This document shows positions 10,640 through 20,918 of a stretch of 64,000 nucleotides of DNA, piece after piece. The position numbers and the translations under genes were made by a program. Source of the stretch: Prorocentrum cordatum. Taxonomy: Eukaryota > Sar > Dinophyceae > Prorocentrales > Prorocentraceae. The first letter of the stretch is position 1, and every line of letters starts with the position of its first letter. Under the pieces are notes generated by a model. It ran no database searches, was not told the origin of the DNA, and saw only the letters and a list, made by a program, of their open reading frames with translations. The stretch is from contig CAUYUJ010020595.1 of assembly GCA_963575745.1 (NCBI GenBank), forward strand, positions 7,501 to 71,500, in the 5' to 3' direction.

Positions 10640-10784
10640 GGCGGCGAGCCCGGGGGGAAGTGAGAAGGGGCGGGCCTTCCCAGGAGGCTCGGAAGCCCCC
10701 AGGCCTCCTGAGAAGTTTTCTGCTGAGCCTTTTCCCGAAGACACGGAAAACTTGTTCTGTCTCACTTCCCCTTCGCTCGCCGCC
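10640..10784. mobile_element. Short inverted-repeat element of the GGCGGCGAG/AAGTGAGA family
   Basis: The left arm (10640-10666) carries GGCGGCGAG and GGGGAAGTGAGA; the right arm (10760-10784) reads TCTCACTTCCCC then TTCGCTCGCCGCC, its near-perfect reverse complement. Related arms flank a larger segment at 24289-24336 and 25079-25129. The internal CCCGAAGACACxGAAAACTT is also found near 25185. This is a dispersed element with terminal inverted repeats and no coding content. Confidence 0.55.
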
Positions 10785-10980
10785 GATAATTCGAGCCAGT
10801 GGCAGTTACATGTCTCGGCCGGCGCCTTCACACAGGCCGTTGGGGGACGCCCCTCCTCTGGAGGGCGGCGGGGCCTCAGCCAGCGCCCCCTTGGCAGCTC
10901 TCGAAAGGGGGCGGTGAGTCTCCCAGGCGCAGTGGGGGGCTGCACCTCCCACTACAGACCTGTGAGCTTTTCCCAAAAAC

Positions 10981-11150
10981 TCCTCCTCCTCCTCCTCCTC
11001 CTCCTCCTCCTCCTCCTCCTCCTCCTCCTCCTCCTCCCCCTCCTCCTCCTCCTCCTCCTCCTCCTCCTCCTTTTCCTCCTCCTTTTCCTCCTCCTCCTCC
11101 TCCCTCCTCCTCCCCTTTTTCCTCCCTCGCTTCCTCGCTCCCTCGCTCCC
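10981..11150. repeat. (CCT)n array
   Basis: CTC/TCC pyrimidine array, followed to about 11260 by looser TCCTCG repeats. It explains the long Leu/Pro and Glu/Gly shadow frames. Confidence 0.95.
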
Positions 11151-11449
11151 TCCCTCTTTCACTCGTCCTCGGCATCCTCGTCCTCGTCCTCCCTCCCTCC
11201 TCCTCGTCCTCGTCCTTCGCTACTCCTCGTCCTCCTCGTTCCCGTCTTCCTCCTCCACAGTTACACACTGTGAACATTGCTGGCCTCCCCTCCCCCGAAG
11301 ACGTGCTCTGGGCATTGCGTCGTTTTCACGGGATCGCAAAGCTGATAGGTTAACTCAGGTTAAATGGTTTCAACAATGGCAGAAAAATGTGTGCCAGCAT
11401 GAACAAGTAGTTGCTTGATTACTTGTTGCATGTTTTTTCGTTTTAAAGT

Positions 11450-11785
11450 CGCCAAAAATCGCCTGGCGGCCGCGACCTTCCTGGATTGCTGGCGCTGGCG
11501 TTCGATTATTTGCAAGTGTGTATGGCCTGTCCAAGGCCCGTCCAACAACGCCTGGCGGCAGCGACCCTCCTGGCTCGCTGGCCCTTCATTTGCGAGCGCG
11601 CTTAAAGTCTCCAGGGCCCGTCCAATAACGCCTGGCGGTCGCGACACCCCAGCTCGCCGACCCTGGTTTTCGATTGTTTGGGATTGCGCCGGGCCTCCCC
11701 AGGGCCCGTCCAAGAGCGCCTGGCGGCCGCGACCCCCCTGGATCGCTGGCGCTGGTTCGCGATAATTTGCGATTTTGCATTGGGA
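11450..11785. repeat. Four-copy 80-88 bp minisatellite
   Basis: Units near 11450, 11532, 11611 and 11701 share AGGGCCCGTCCAAxAxCGCC then TGGCGGxCGCGACC, CTCGCTGGC and a variable TTCGATTxTTTG stretch. From 11790 to 12040 there is unique sequence with a plus-strand frame open to 12036 but no further support. Confidence 0.8.
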
Positions 11786-12045
11786 ATCCCACAAATCAGA
11801 ATGCGAAGATTTACTGGTTGGATTCTTTGAAGGATCAGAAAGGCTTGCGGCTTAGGAAGCACGTTGGATTCGGAATGTGGGCGCTGGGTCGAAATTGCGG
11901 AATCGACTCGCTTCCGCGCAGCGATTCTTGGACAAAAGGTGGGACTTGCGGTGGCGAGATGGAAATATCCCAGAGATCAAAAAGAATTGAGCCCAGGGCG
12001 GTCTCTTCATGTGGGCTCTTAGGAGTTTTCAGATGATGGTATGAT

Positions 12046-12250
12046 TTGGGGGTCGGGAATGATCATACAAAGACAACGCTTGGGTTGGGAAGGATTTCGG
12101 GACCGGAATTGATTTTGCAAAGCAAGCGGTCGGGTTGGGAAGGGTTCCCGGGCTGGTCTTCAAAGAAAACGAATGGGTTGGAAGGGTTCTGGGCTCGGGA
12201 AGGATTTCACAATGAAAACGCGCAGGCCGGGAATGATCTGGGGATTGGGC
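12046..12250. repeat. Degenerate ~43-51 bp minisatellite
   Basis: About four units share GGGTTGGGAAGGxTTxCGGG then a purine-rich AAAGAAAACGxx segment. Confidence 0.6.
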
Positions 12251-12326
12251 GAATATCTTGTTCATTAGTAGACCGCTGTCTTGCCCTTGTATTTATTAGA
12301 TTACCTTTCTTTGTCTTTTCCACCAG

Positions 12327-12478
12327 TGCGGAGGGAGCGCCTGAAGAAGGAGGAGGAGGACGACGCGTCGCTCTCTCGGCAAGGCGGCGGTTGCGACGCC
12401 TGGCTTAGGAGGAGGGGGAAGAGGAGGGGGAAGAAGAGGAACAGAAGGAGGAGTATAATACATCGCGGGAGCCTCTGA
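12327..12478 (+). CDS. Candidate 3' exon, basic C-terminus
   Basis: A strong acceptor (pyrimidine-rich CTTTGTCTTTTCCACCAG ending at 12326) is followed by an open frame to a stop at 12476-12478. It encodes a charged helix-like start (RRERLKKEEEDDASLSRQ) and a very basic Arg/Lys tail. Such composition suits a nuclear or nucleic-acid-binding tail, but part of it comes from a GGA run at 12410-12440. No upstream exon was identified. Confidence 0.3.
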
Positions 12479-12633
12479 GGTCACGCCCGGGATCCTGGGA
12501 GCTTCCAGGGCGTCTCTAGGATTCTTGAGGATATACCCCCAAGGAAGGCACATTCGAAAACAAAAAGGGGCACGTTGCTTAACACGCGAGCACATGAGAG
12601 CGAACAGTTTTCAGGTGTTTGTCGACGTCGCTG

Positions 12634-14630
12634 GCGGCGCGCGCGCCTACGCCTGCGCGCGCGCGAGCGAATGCACATGCGCGCGCGCGCTCGCCCGAAG
12701 AAGGGAAGATGGAGCGCATGCTGAATGCGCTCATGCGCGCGCGAGAGCGGAGACATCTGCGCGCGCGCGCCCGCCCAGAGGAGGGGGGGGGAGCGCATGT
12801 TCGACGCGCTCGCATGTTTGCGCGCGCGCGCGAGTGGGGGATCACGCGCGCGCGCGTGCTCGCCCAGAGGGGGCAGGACGCCGCGCACGTCGCGCGCGTC
12901 CGCGTCTCGTTTCGCGCGCGCGCGGGCGCGCACGCGCGCGCGCACGTCTAGAGTAGAACGGGGGGAGTGCATCTTGAATGTGCGCGCACGCGTTTGCGCG
13001 CGTGCGCGCGCGCGTCTGCGCCCGGCTCGGCGCGCGCGCGCGCGCGCGTGCTCGTCAAGGGAAGAGAGGACGGAGTGCATTTTGAATGCGCGCGCGGGCG
13101 AAGGTGGCGCGCGCGCACCGCTGCGCGCAATTGGGCGCGCACGCGCGCGCGTCTGTCCAGAGGAGGGAGAGGGGGGTGCATTCTGAACGCGCGCGCGCGC
13201 CTCGGCGCGCGCGCGCGTTTGCGCGCTCGCTCGCATGGTTTGCGCGCGCGCGTGCTTGTCCAGAAGAGGCAGGGGTAGTGCACGTTGCGCGCGCGCGTGC
13301 GCGCGCGTTGTTGCGCGCGCGCGTCTGTCTGCGCACGCGCGCGCGCGCGTCCTCCTCCAGGGGGGGAAGTACAGGGGGCGGAGTTCATTCGGACTGCGCG
13401 CGCGCGCGTGAGCGCGCAAGTTGACGCGCACGCGCGCGCGCCTGCTCGCGCGCTCGCCCAGCGGAAGGAGGAGGCAGCGCCTCATGAATATGGCGCGTTG
13501 GCGCGCGCGCGCGCGCCCACGCGCGCGCGGTTGCGCATGCGCGCGCGTGCTCGTCCAGAGGAGCGGAGCGGGGGCGCATTTTGCGCGCGCGCAGGCGCGC
13601 TTTTTTGTTGGGAGGGGAGAGGAGGGAGCGCAAGTTCAATGCGCGCGTGCTTGGCGGTGGTCCGCGCGCCCCTTCGCGCGCGAGCGCACGCGCGCGCGCG
13701 TGCGCAGCCAGAGGGGGGGGGGGCAGTGCATTTTGAATATGCGCATGCACGCGCGCGCGCGCTCGCCCAGAGGAGAAAGTGCACTTTGAGTGCGTATGTG
13801 CGCGCGCGCACTGGCGCGCGCATTTGCGCGCGCGCGCGGCGGTAGTCTGCGCGCGTGCCTCTGCGCGTAAGCGGGCGCGCGCGCGCATGCCTGTCCAGAG
13901 GAGGGCTGGGGGGCGCAACTTTAACGCGCGCGTCTCGGCGCGCGCGCGCCCGCCTGCCCGCGCGCGAGTTGGCGCGCACGCGCGCGCGAGCGTGCTTGTA
14001 GGGGGAGGGGGTAGGAAGTGCACGTTGAACGTTTGCGCGCATGAGTGCACGTCGGTGCGTCAGCGCGTCCGCGTTAGCGCGCGCGTGCGTCGGCGCGCAC
14101 GCGGATGCACCAATGTGAATACGCGCGCGAGTGTTCACGCAGGCCTGCGCGCCTGCGCGCGCGAGGGCGCGCATGCGCTTGCGCGCGCGATTGTCCAGGA
14201 AAGGGAGGGGGGGGGTCAGTTCGAGCGTGTGCATGCATTCTGGCGCGCGAGCGCGCGTTGTCGTTGGCGACGACGCGCGCGCGCGCCTGCGCCCGCGCGC
14301 GCGGGCGCGCACGCGCGCGCGCGCCCGTCCAGAGGAGGGGCAAGGGAGAGCACGTTTGATGCGCTTGCGCGCGCGCGCGCCGGCGCGCGCGCGCCCCCGC
14401 GCGCGCGCTCGCGCGCGCGCGCATGCGAGAGCAGGCGCGCGCGCGCTTTCAGTGGAGGGAGAAAGAGAACATTTTGAACGCGCATGCGTGTTGTCGCGCG
14501 ATGGCGCGCGCTCGTCGAGAGGAAAATGGAGGCAATGCATTGCATGTGCGCGCGTGCGTCTCAGCGTCTGCGAGTGCCCGGGCGCGCACGCGGGCGCGCG
14601 CGCGCCCGCCCAGAGGGGTGAGGGAGTGCG
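12634..14630. repeat. ~2-kb alternating CG array with ~100-bp higher-order unit
   Basis: Runs of (CG)n make up much of this block. Between them recur two short words: a spacer like TGCTCGTCCAGAGGAGGG and a word like GTGCATTTTGAATGCGCGCG. About 19 copies of the second word occur from 12719 to 14630, most 95-125 bp apart. The whole therefore behaves as one diverged tandem array in which each unit carries a potential Z-DNA run. Arg/Ala-rich frames in all six frames are artefacts. Confidence 0.95.
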
Positions 14631-15114
14631 TTTTGTGCGTTCGTGGGAGGATTCGGCCGGCAGCGATGGCGCGGATCGCTGGGTAGTTGTTAATGGCCAG
14701 GGAAGAATATGCATGGGCGGCTGTTCTGGCGATGGTCGCTGAGTGTTTTTTCGGCAGCGACGACGTGGATGCGGCGCCACTCGCGGCGGCGGGCAATACA
14801 TGTCCGTTCGAGCACGTGGCCACGCATGCCCGCCCCATTGGCGGAATTGCCGTCGCTGCTTCGAAATACGCCGACGTTGCAGACAGCAGAGCCACGCCGG
14901 CCACGTGCAACACCGCGCCCATCGCATCCGACGGCGTAGAAGGATCGCCATGGATCCGCACCCGCGCGCGGGCCTCAACGGCACTGGCATGACAGCGGCG
15001 CACTTCCCGTTCCTTCTTCCAGATTGCGCGGCAGCGCCGGCGACGCAGCTTTCCCAATGCCGATAGCCCGCGTTTAGTTTTGAACGTTTTTCCCGTTTTG
15101 AACGTTATTCGCAT
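14449..15114 (-). CDS. Hypothetical open frame, 221 codons, opposite a second open frame
   Basis: This minus-strand frame spans the unique segment right of the CG array. An internal ATG near 14942 starts MGAVLHVAGVALLSATSAYF, which resembles a signal peptide with an Ala-x-Ala cleavage site. The last ~65 codons lie in the CG array and are unreliable. On the plus strand, 14687-14992 is also open for 101 codons (start MLMAREEYAWAAVLAMVAEC) and looks equally natural. Only one can be real; neither has a known domain. Confidence 0.25.
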   Translation of the reverse strand: MRITFKTGKTFKTKRGLSALGKLRRRRCRAIWKKEREVRRCHASAVEARARVRIHGDPSTPSDAMGAVLHVAGVALLSATSAYFEAATAIPPMGRACVATCSNGHVLPAAASGAASTSSLPKKHSATIARTAAHAYSSLAINNYPAIRAIAAGRILPRTHKTHSLTPLGGRARARVRARALADAETHARTCNALPPFSSRRARAIARQHACAFKMFSFSLH

Positions 15115-15469
15115 AAGTCAAATTGGCAACGTTCTTAAACACAACGTTGAAATAACCGCGTCAGCGCGTGTTGCTTTGGTTGCTTGAAAAGCAAGCGAGG
15201 TTTAACAATAAAGACACGTTTTCCCCACCGTTTGGTCAGACGAGACATGTTCGGCGTTTCAAAATGATGTTCCCGCTGCAGCGCTGGCCTCATTTAAAGA
15301 CCAGCATGCTGCTCCCATCGTTCCGAATGGAGCGTTTGCCCCAGTGCGGGCAACATTTCTGGATTCGCGTGTTTCCTCGTCATTCTCACCCTCTTCGGTT
15401 CCTCTCCACCGTCTTCCCCTGGTCACGTTGCTACTCCTGTCGTTCCTGCTTGTGCTGCTGATGTTTGCT

Positions 15470-15868
15470 TCACCCTCCTCCTTCCTGATCCTCCTCTTCT
15501 TCTTGCTCATCCTCTTGCTCATCCGCAACCTCCTCAAATGCACGCAGTTCCCGTTGTTCCTGATTGGGCGCAAAACGATGGCGTACTTTACGGTCCCAGC
15601 ACCACTGTAACACCCGCCGGCGGGTAGATAAAAGATCGGTGCGGTAAGAAGGGACGGGTGAGAGGGGCAGGATGTCAGATGTTTCGCGAGCGCGCCTGGC
15701 GCGTCCTCCCCCCATCCTGCCCCTCCCCCCCCCCTCGGGGCGCGGCCTTCCCCTCCGGACTGAGCCCCCCAGACGTTTTGCACGCCTCCGCGACAAGGCC
15801 TCCCCGCCGTTGCCTCGAGGCGAGAAGGCCTGACCCCCCCCGCCCTCGGCATCCTCGCCCTCTTCCAA
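15470..15868 (-). CDS. Hypothetical open frame with acidic C-terminal tail, 132 codons
   Basis: The N-terminal half (start MEEGEDAEGGGGQAFSPRGN) is Gly/Arg-rich and repeat-influenced. The C-terminal half reads like ordinary protein (around LSTRRRVLQWCWDRKVRHRF) and finishes in a Glu/Asp/Gln tail just before the stop at 15470. A longer minus-strand frame in another phase (16428-15259) also ends in natural-looking sequence. A real minus-strand gene with an intron boundary near 15600 is plausible, but the phase is unresolved. Confidence 0.3.
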   Translation of the reverse strand: MEEGEDAEGGGGQAFSPRGNGGEALSRRRAKRLGGSVRRGRPRPEGGGRGRMGGGRARRARETSDILPLSPVPSYRTDLLSTRRRVLQWCWDRKVRHRFAPNQEQRELRAFEEVADEQEDEQEEEEDQEGGG

Positions 15869-16189
15869 TACCCTCCTCCCAGATCTTCCTCATCCCTCCT
15901 CTTCCTTCTCATCTGCACTCTCGTCCTCTTCATCATCCTTCCGCTTCCTCGGCGTCCTCGTCCTCGTCTTGTCGCCGCTTCCGTCCATGTCCTCGCTCCC
16001 CTTGCCTTGCTCCCTCGGGCCCCCCCCCGCCTCCCCGCGAGAAGGCCACCTCCGCGCGCGGCCCGCCGCCCAGGCTGGCCTCGGCGCCGCGCGGCGGCTC
16101 CTCCGCGACGCCCTGGATCGCCCCCCCCCCGCGCGACCGCGGGTCGGCCGCCTCTTGCGCGGGCGCGGGCGCTGGAGAGGCGGGTGGGC

Positions 16190-16345
16190 GCGAGGCGGGG
16201 GAGGCAACGGAAGGGAGAGGAGTGAGGGAGAAGAGGAGGACCAGGAAGGGGGGGAGGAGGAGGAAGAGTGAGAGGAGGAGGGAGGAGGAGGAGGAAGAAG
16301 GAGAGGAGAAGGAGGAGGAGGCAGGAGGAGGAGGAGGACCAGGAG
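16190..16345. repeat. GGA-rich purine tract
   Basis: Imperfect GGA/GAG run. 15610-16190 before it is GC-rich with C-runs and CCT stretches and no gene beyond those listed. Confidence 0.8.
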
Positions 16346-16443
16346 GACCAGTGTAAACTCAAGGCGCGGCAACGATGCTGCAACAAGCCCTCCCTCCATG
16401 GCCCCTCTTCACAGGTCAATACAAACATGCATGTCCATTGCGG

Positions 16444-16690
16444 GAAGCGCCACGTTGGAAGGCGACCGTTTGAGAGTCTCCTCTTCGTGCTAGAACACTA
16501 CTCTTGGAACTTCGGCGCCACGAATCAGCGTGACCGTTGAGTCCTGGCACTCCTAGAGCGTAAGAGAACATCGTTCCTGGGACACAGCGAATGACGGTGA
16601 CTGTTGCTTCTTAGCAATCCTAAATCGTGCCAGCATGGATTGCCCAGGACTTCCATCATACGAATCATCGAAGTTGTTGCATTTACGCGG
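16444..16690 (-). repeat. Composite repeat part B, inverted copy
   Basis: On the minus strand this matches 5755-5900: GGCACGATTTAGGAT, GCTAAGAAGCAACAGTCA-type and TGATTCGTGGCG-type words occur in the same order. Its position beside part A copies shows that A and B travel together. Confidence 0.7.
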
Positions 16691-17000
16691 CGCTGGGACG
16701 AGAACCACCTTTTAAAAAGGAGCCCCCCTCCACCCGTGAAAATGCTGCAACCTTTGACTACAAGTGTGCGCGGCGTTGCGGCGAGAACCACCTTTTTGAA
16801 CACGGCCCGCCCTCCGTGTGTGAATATGTCGCAAGTGTTTAAGACGAGTGTGCGCGGCGCTACGGCGAGAGCCACATGTTAAGACGGCCCGCCCTCCATC
16901 CGTGAAATGACCGCAGACTTTGAAGACGAATGTGCTTGGCGCTGAGGCAAGGTGTGAGTTTGAAAGCGGCCCGCCAGCCTTCCGCCAAACTGTTGCAAAG
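16690..17000 (-). repeat. Composite repeat part A, inverted copies
   Basis: Three to four units read on the minus strand share GGAGGGCGGGCCGT, TGTGGCTCTCGCC and GCGCCGCGCACACTCGTCTT with the units at 5408-5665. Confidence 0.75.
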
Positions 17001-17111
17001 TTCAGGCTTCGAGCTCATGAACGGTGAGGAAGCCTCCATGCGCAACGCCCCGGCCGCCCTACCGCCACGTCTGGGGATGCGACAGAGAGGAGTTAGTCAG
17101 AAAGAAACGAG

Positions 17112-17330
17112 GATGGAGGAGGAGGAGGAGGAGGAGGAGAAGGAGGAGGAGGATGCGGCAGGGGGAGGAGGAGGAGGAGGAGGAGGAGGAGGAGGAGGAG
17201 GATGCGGCAGGGGGAGGAGGAGGAGGAGGACGAGGACGAAGACGAGGACGGGGAGAGGAGGAGGAGGAGAGGAGGAGGAGGGGGAGGAGGAGGAGGAGGA
17301 GGAGGACGAGGACGAAGAGCCGAGGGGAGC
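17112..17330. repeat. (GGA)n array
   Basis: GGA/GAG array with GATGCGGCAGG interruptions and a GACGAG block. From 17440 to 17760 the sequence is unique and open in two plus-strand frames of ~96 codons; no choice between them can be supported. Confidence 0.95.
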
Positions 17331-17877
17331 AGGAGAAAGATGGGGGTGGGAAGAAGGGGAAGGGATGGTCGAGGAGCATGTGGATGAGGACGACGAGAAG
17401 CAGGAGGAGGATGAAAAGGGAGGACGACCAGGAAGAGTGAGCAGGAATATGAGGGGGAGGTGAATGAGGAGGTTATCGTTATTGCCCCTTGCCCACCTTG
17501 GTATGTTCTACGAGCACATATCGGGAAGAGATCCCTCACTCCTTATCTGGTTGTGGGCACTCTTCGTCAACACCCCCAGTATGGCTCTCATCAGGGCTCA
17601 CATGTCCCATTCTTCCCCTCCGCCTCCTCCTTCGCATTCCCCCCCCAGTCAGGTGACCAGGGTTATCTGGAGGTCTCCAGGGTCCCAGAAACGTCAAACA
17701 TTTCGATCCCCGTCCTTTTTGGTCATAGTATCTCCCTCCACCCTATCTAGCTAGGGCTGTTCATCAGGACGATGAGCGCGGTGATCCAATTTGATTTGTT
17801 GAGCCATCTACCAATTGCCCACCTCCCGTATTTGCTCCCCCCGTCCACAGGAGGAGGCCGTGGGAGAGGCACAGAGG

Positions 17878-18002
17878 GGGAGGAGCAGGAGGAGGAGGAG
17901 GAGGAGGAGGAGGAGGAGGAAGACGGCGACCCCAGAGGGAGGAGAGGTAGGAGGGATGAGTTGAAAGTGGAGGACGACGAGGAGGACGAGGACGACGAGG
18001 GT
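17878..18002. repeat. GGA/GAC-rich array
   Basis: (GGA)n at 17880-17922, then GGAGGACGACGAGG repeats to 18002. 18003-18257 is unique sequence with no gene seen. Confidence 0.85.
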
Positions 18003-18257
18003 TCTCGTCTGCTCTCGAGGTAGCCTCTGGAGCCTTCGAGAAGCCCCAGGTGGCCCCAGGAAGTCCCAGGAAGGGGCCCCGGGAGACCCGACCCAGAATG
18101 CAGCAAGAAGCGTCTAGGCCCGGCTCCAGACGTCGTAACATTGACGTCGCTTTCCCAGGAGTAGATTCCCATCTTGAGCAGCTTCTTGATGGTCCCAGGG
18201 CCTGGTCAGTGCCTCAGTTGATGTTAAACACGCTGGGGGGGCGTTTTGATTTCGTTT

Positions 18258-18785
18258 TCAGTTTTGCGATTTTCGGCCAACCAGGACGGGAATCGTAATG
18301 TGTTCGCTTCTCTCCCAGGAGGGAGGAGAATGGAGCACGAAAGAGAGAAGCAGAAGGGGGGCTAGGAGCAGAAAACACATGGCAGAACCAGACGGGCAAA
18401 TCGGGCGGGTAGACGCGAGCTGGCGGGTCGGGAAGGCGGGCCCAGGAGGCCAGGTCGAGCAGGCAGGTTGCTGAAGCGTGCGTCCTTCATGAATCGTGAG
18501 GAAATCTCGAACGACAACACGATTCTCGAGTAAGCCATGAGGAAATCTACAGCGAGAGCGTGATTCCTGAACGTCGAAGGCGCGGCGTTTGAGTAAATTG
18601 CGAGGAAGTCCCACGCGAGAGCGCGATTCCTGCATACATTGTGAGGAAGTCCCGCGCGAGAGCTCGATTTGGGAATAAATTGTGGTGAAGTACCAGGAGG
18701 GAGCCTCTGTTGTTGTAAACCGGAGGCCGACACTCCACTTGTGAATTGGCCTGGCGCATGACCCCACCATATGCACTTGTGAGCA
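18258..18785 (+). repeat. Partial copy of the ~750-bp tandem unit
   Basis: Shares with the array at 20030-23110 the ordered words GCAGAACCAGACGGGCA, GGCGGGTCGGGAAGGCGGGC, CAGGTCGAGCAGGC and several GAGAGCGxGATTCCTG words. It is separated from the rest of the array by the 90-bp satellite block that follows. Confidence 0.8.
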
Positions 18786-19905
18786 CCGTCGGTGTATGCA
18801 CCGCATTCGGAGGAGCTCCCTATAGGGCCACGAAACGTGTGAGGGGTATGTCAAAATTTGTCTGGTGGGCGCACGCGAAAGCAGCCACTGGGGCCGTCGG
18901 TGGAATTCCCTATGGGGCCACGAAACGCGTGAGGGGTGTGCCGAAATCGGCGTGGTGAGCGCATGCGAACGCAGCCATTGGGGCCGTCGGTGGAGCTCTT
19001 TGTAATGCCGCGAAGCGTGTGATGGGTGTGCCGACATGGGCGCGGTGGGCGCATGCGAACGCAGCCACTGGCGCCTTCGGTGGAGCTCCCTGTGGGGCCA
19101 CGAAACATGTGAGTGGTGTGCCAAAATCGATTTGCGTGACGCATGCGGGCGGTGGCACCAGGGCCTTCGGTGGAGCTCCCTATGGGGCCACGAAACGTGT
19201 GGGGGGTGTGCCAGAATTGGTGTGCGTGACGCATGCGGGCGGTGGCACTGGGGCTTTTGGTGAAGCTCCCTATGGGGCCACGAAACGTGTGAGGAGTGTG
19301 CCGAAATTGACGTGCGTGACGCATTCGGGCGATGGGTGGCACTGGGGCCTTCGGTGGAGCTCCCTATGGGGGCACGAAACGTGTGAGGATTGTGCCGACA
19401 TGGGTGTGCGTGACGCATGCGGGCGGTGGCACTGGGGCCTTCGGTGGAGCTCCCTATGGGGCCACAAAACGTGTGAGAGGTGGGCCGAAATGGGTGTGCG
19501 TGACACATGCGGGCGGTGGGATTGGGGCTTTCGGTGGAGCTCCCTGTGGGGCCACGAAACGCGTGAGGATTGTGCCGACATGGGTGTGCGTGACGCATGT
19601 GGGCGGTGGCACTGGGGCCTTCGGTGGAGCGTGTGCGTGACGCATGCGGGCAGTGGCATTGGGGCCTTCGGTGGAGCTCCCCGTGGAGCCACGAAACGTG
19701 GGAGGGGTGTGCCGACATGGGCGTGCGTGACCTTCGGTGGAGCTCCTGATGGGGCCACGAAACGTGTGAGGGGTGTGCCCGAAGTGGTGTGCGTGACGCA
19801 TGCGGGCGGTGGCACTGGGGCCTTCGGTGGAGCTCATTGTAAGGCCACGAAACGTGTGAGGTGTGGGCCGAGATTGCTGTGGATGACGCATGCGGGCGGT
19901 GGAGG
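18785..19905 (+). repeat. 90-bp satellite, array 1 (diverged)
   Basis: About 12 units of 90 bp share GGAGCTCCCTATGGGGCCAC, GAAACGTGTGAGGGGTGTGC and CACTGGGGCCTTCGG; some are truncated (around 19630 and 19730). Because 90 is a multiple of three and the unit lacks stops, plus frames (e.g. 19019-19975) and a minus frame (19973-18258) stay open. Indels such as that at 19333 break any one frame, so coding is unlikely. Orientation is opposite to array 2 at 33211. Confidence 0.9.
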
Positions 19906-19928
19906 GGTGGGGGCCGAGGGGGAAAGAA

Positions 19929-19988
19929 GGAACGCGGGGACCGTCTCTTCAAAACGAAGACGCAACACCACATGATGGTTAGGAAAAC
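19929..19988 (-). repeat. Satellite flank sequence L, inverted copy
   Basis: GAACGCGGGGACCGTCTCTT followed by CAAAACGAAGAC and CAACACCACATGATGGTT matches, reversed, the sequences at 33112-33178 and 34461-34530 that border array 2. Confidence 0.8.
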
Positions 19989-20057
19989 AGGGTGCGAGCC
20001 CCAGGAGAAGCAGACTTGAAACGAAAATGATTGTTATTGGGCAGGGGGATCAACAAT

Positions 20058-20134
20058 AATTGCAGCAGCAACAACAACAACTGCAAGAACCACAACAACA
20101 CCAACAACAACAGCAACAGACACAACAATCACAT
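20058..20134. repeat. (CAA)n tract in first ~750-bp unit
   Basis: CAA/CAG-rich run. Comparable tracts lie at 20768-20918 and 21598-21655, each a fixed position in the unit. Confidence 0.85.
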
Positions 20135-20767
20135 GCTAAGATTGTTTGCTCTTATGCGCTCGCGTGCCATGCAACACGCATATCCCAAACCCTCGGTACC
20201 CGCCCTCTTCGTCTTCGATCGTACCCCCTTGGGGGTATCTCTTTCTATCTCTTTCTTACCTGCAACGTGTATGTCGTGCAGCCCCTAGACAGGGGAAGAG
20301 AGGACGGATGGAAGGAAGGGACAAAGGGGGGGAGGAGGAGGGAGCAGGAGAGGGAGTAGCAGGAGGGGGGCTAGGAGCAGAAATCACGTGGCAGAACCAG
20401 ATGGGCAGATCGGGCGGGTAGACGCGAGCTGGCGGGTCGGGAAGGCGGGCACGGGCGGCCAGGTCGAGCAGGTGGTTTGCTGAAGCGCGCGTCCTGAATG
20501 AATCGCTATAAAATTTTGAGTGATAGCGCGATTCCCAAGTAAATCGTCAGGGAATCCGCAGCGAGAGCGTGATTCCTGAGTGTCGAAGGCGCTGCGTTTG
20601 GATAAATTGTGGAGAAGTCCCGCGCGAGAGCGCGATTCCTGCATCAAGTGTGAGGAACTTCTTTGCGAGAGCGCGATGTTTCAATACGCTGCGAGGAGCA
20701 CTTTATTTGAAAAATGCTTACCCCTGAGGGGTGATCAACAGTACATCGTACTCAGCAATGAGAGTGC

Positions 20768-20861
20768 AGCAACAACAGCACCAAGAACAACAACAGCAAC
20801 AACAACAACAACAAAATCAATAACATGAGCAACAAACACAACAACGAGAACAACAACAGCG

Positions 20862-20906
<45 letters not shown>

Positions 20907-20918
20907 GCAATCAGTTTA
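20768..20918. repeat. (CAA)n tract in second ~750-bp unit
   Basis: Longest CAA run of the array, followed directly by the GTGCTCGCGTGTACCTGCC segment of the unit. Confidence 0.9.

Noticed and set aside
13081-14470. Regular spacing of TTTTGAATGCGC words considered as a CRISPR-like array
   Set aside because: Spacers are themselves CG repeat, spacing is irregular, and the genome is eukaryotic.
12481-14990. Several 100-500 codon Arg/Ala-rich frames on both strands
   Set aside because: Alternating CG reads as Arg-Ala or Ala-Arg in every frame; stops are simply absent.
18258-19973. 571-codon minus-strand frame across satellite array 1
   Set aside because: 90-bp period without stops; unit variants include indels that break frame, and the frame also crosses unrelated repeat.
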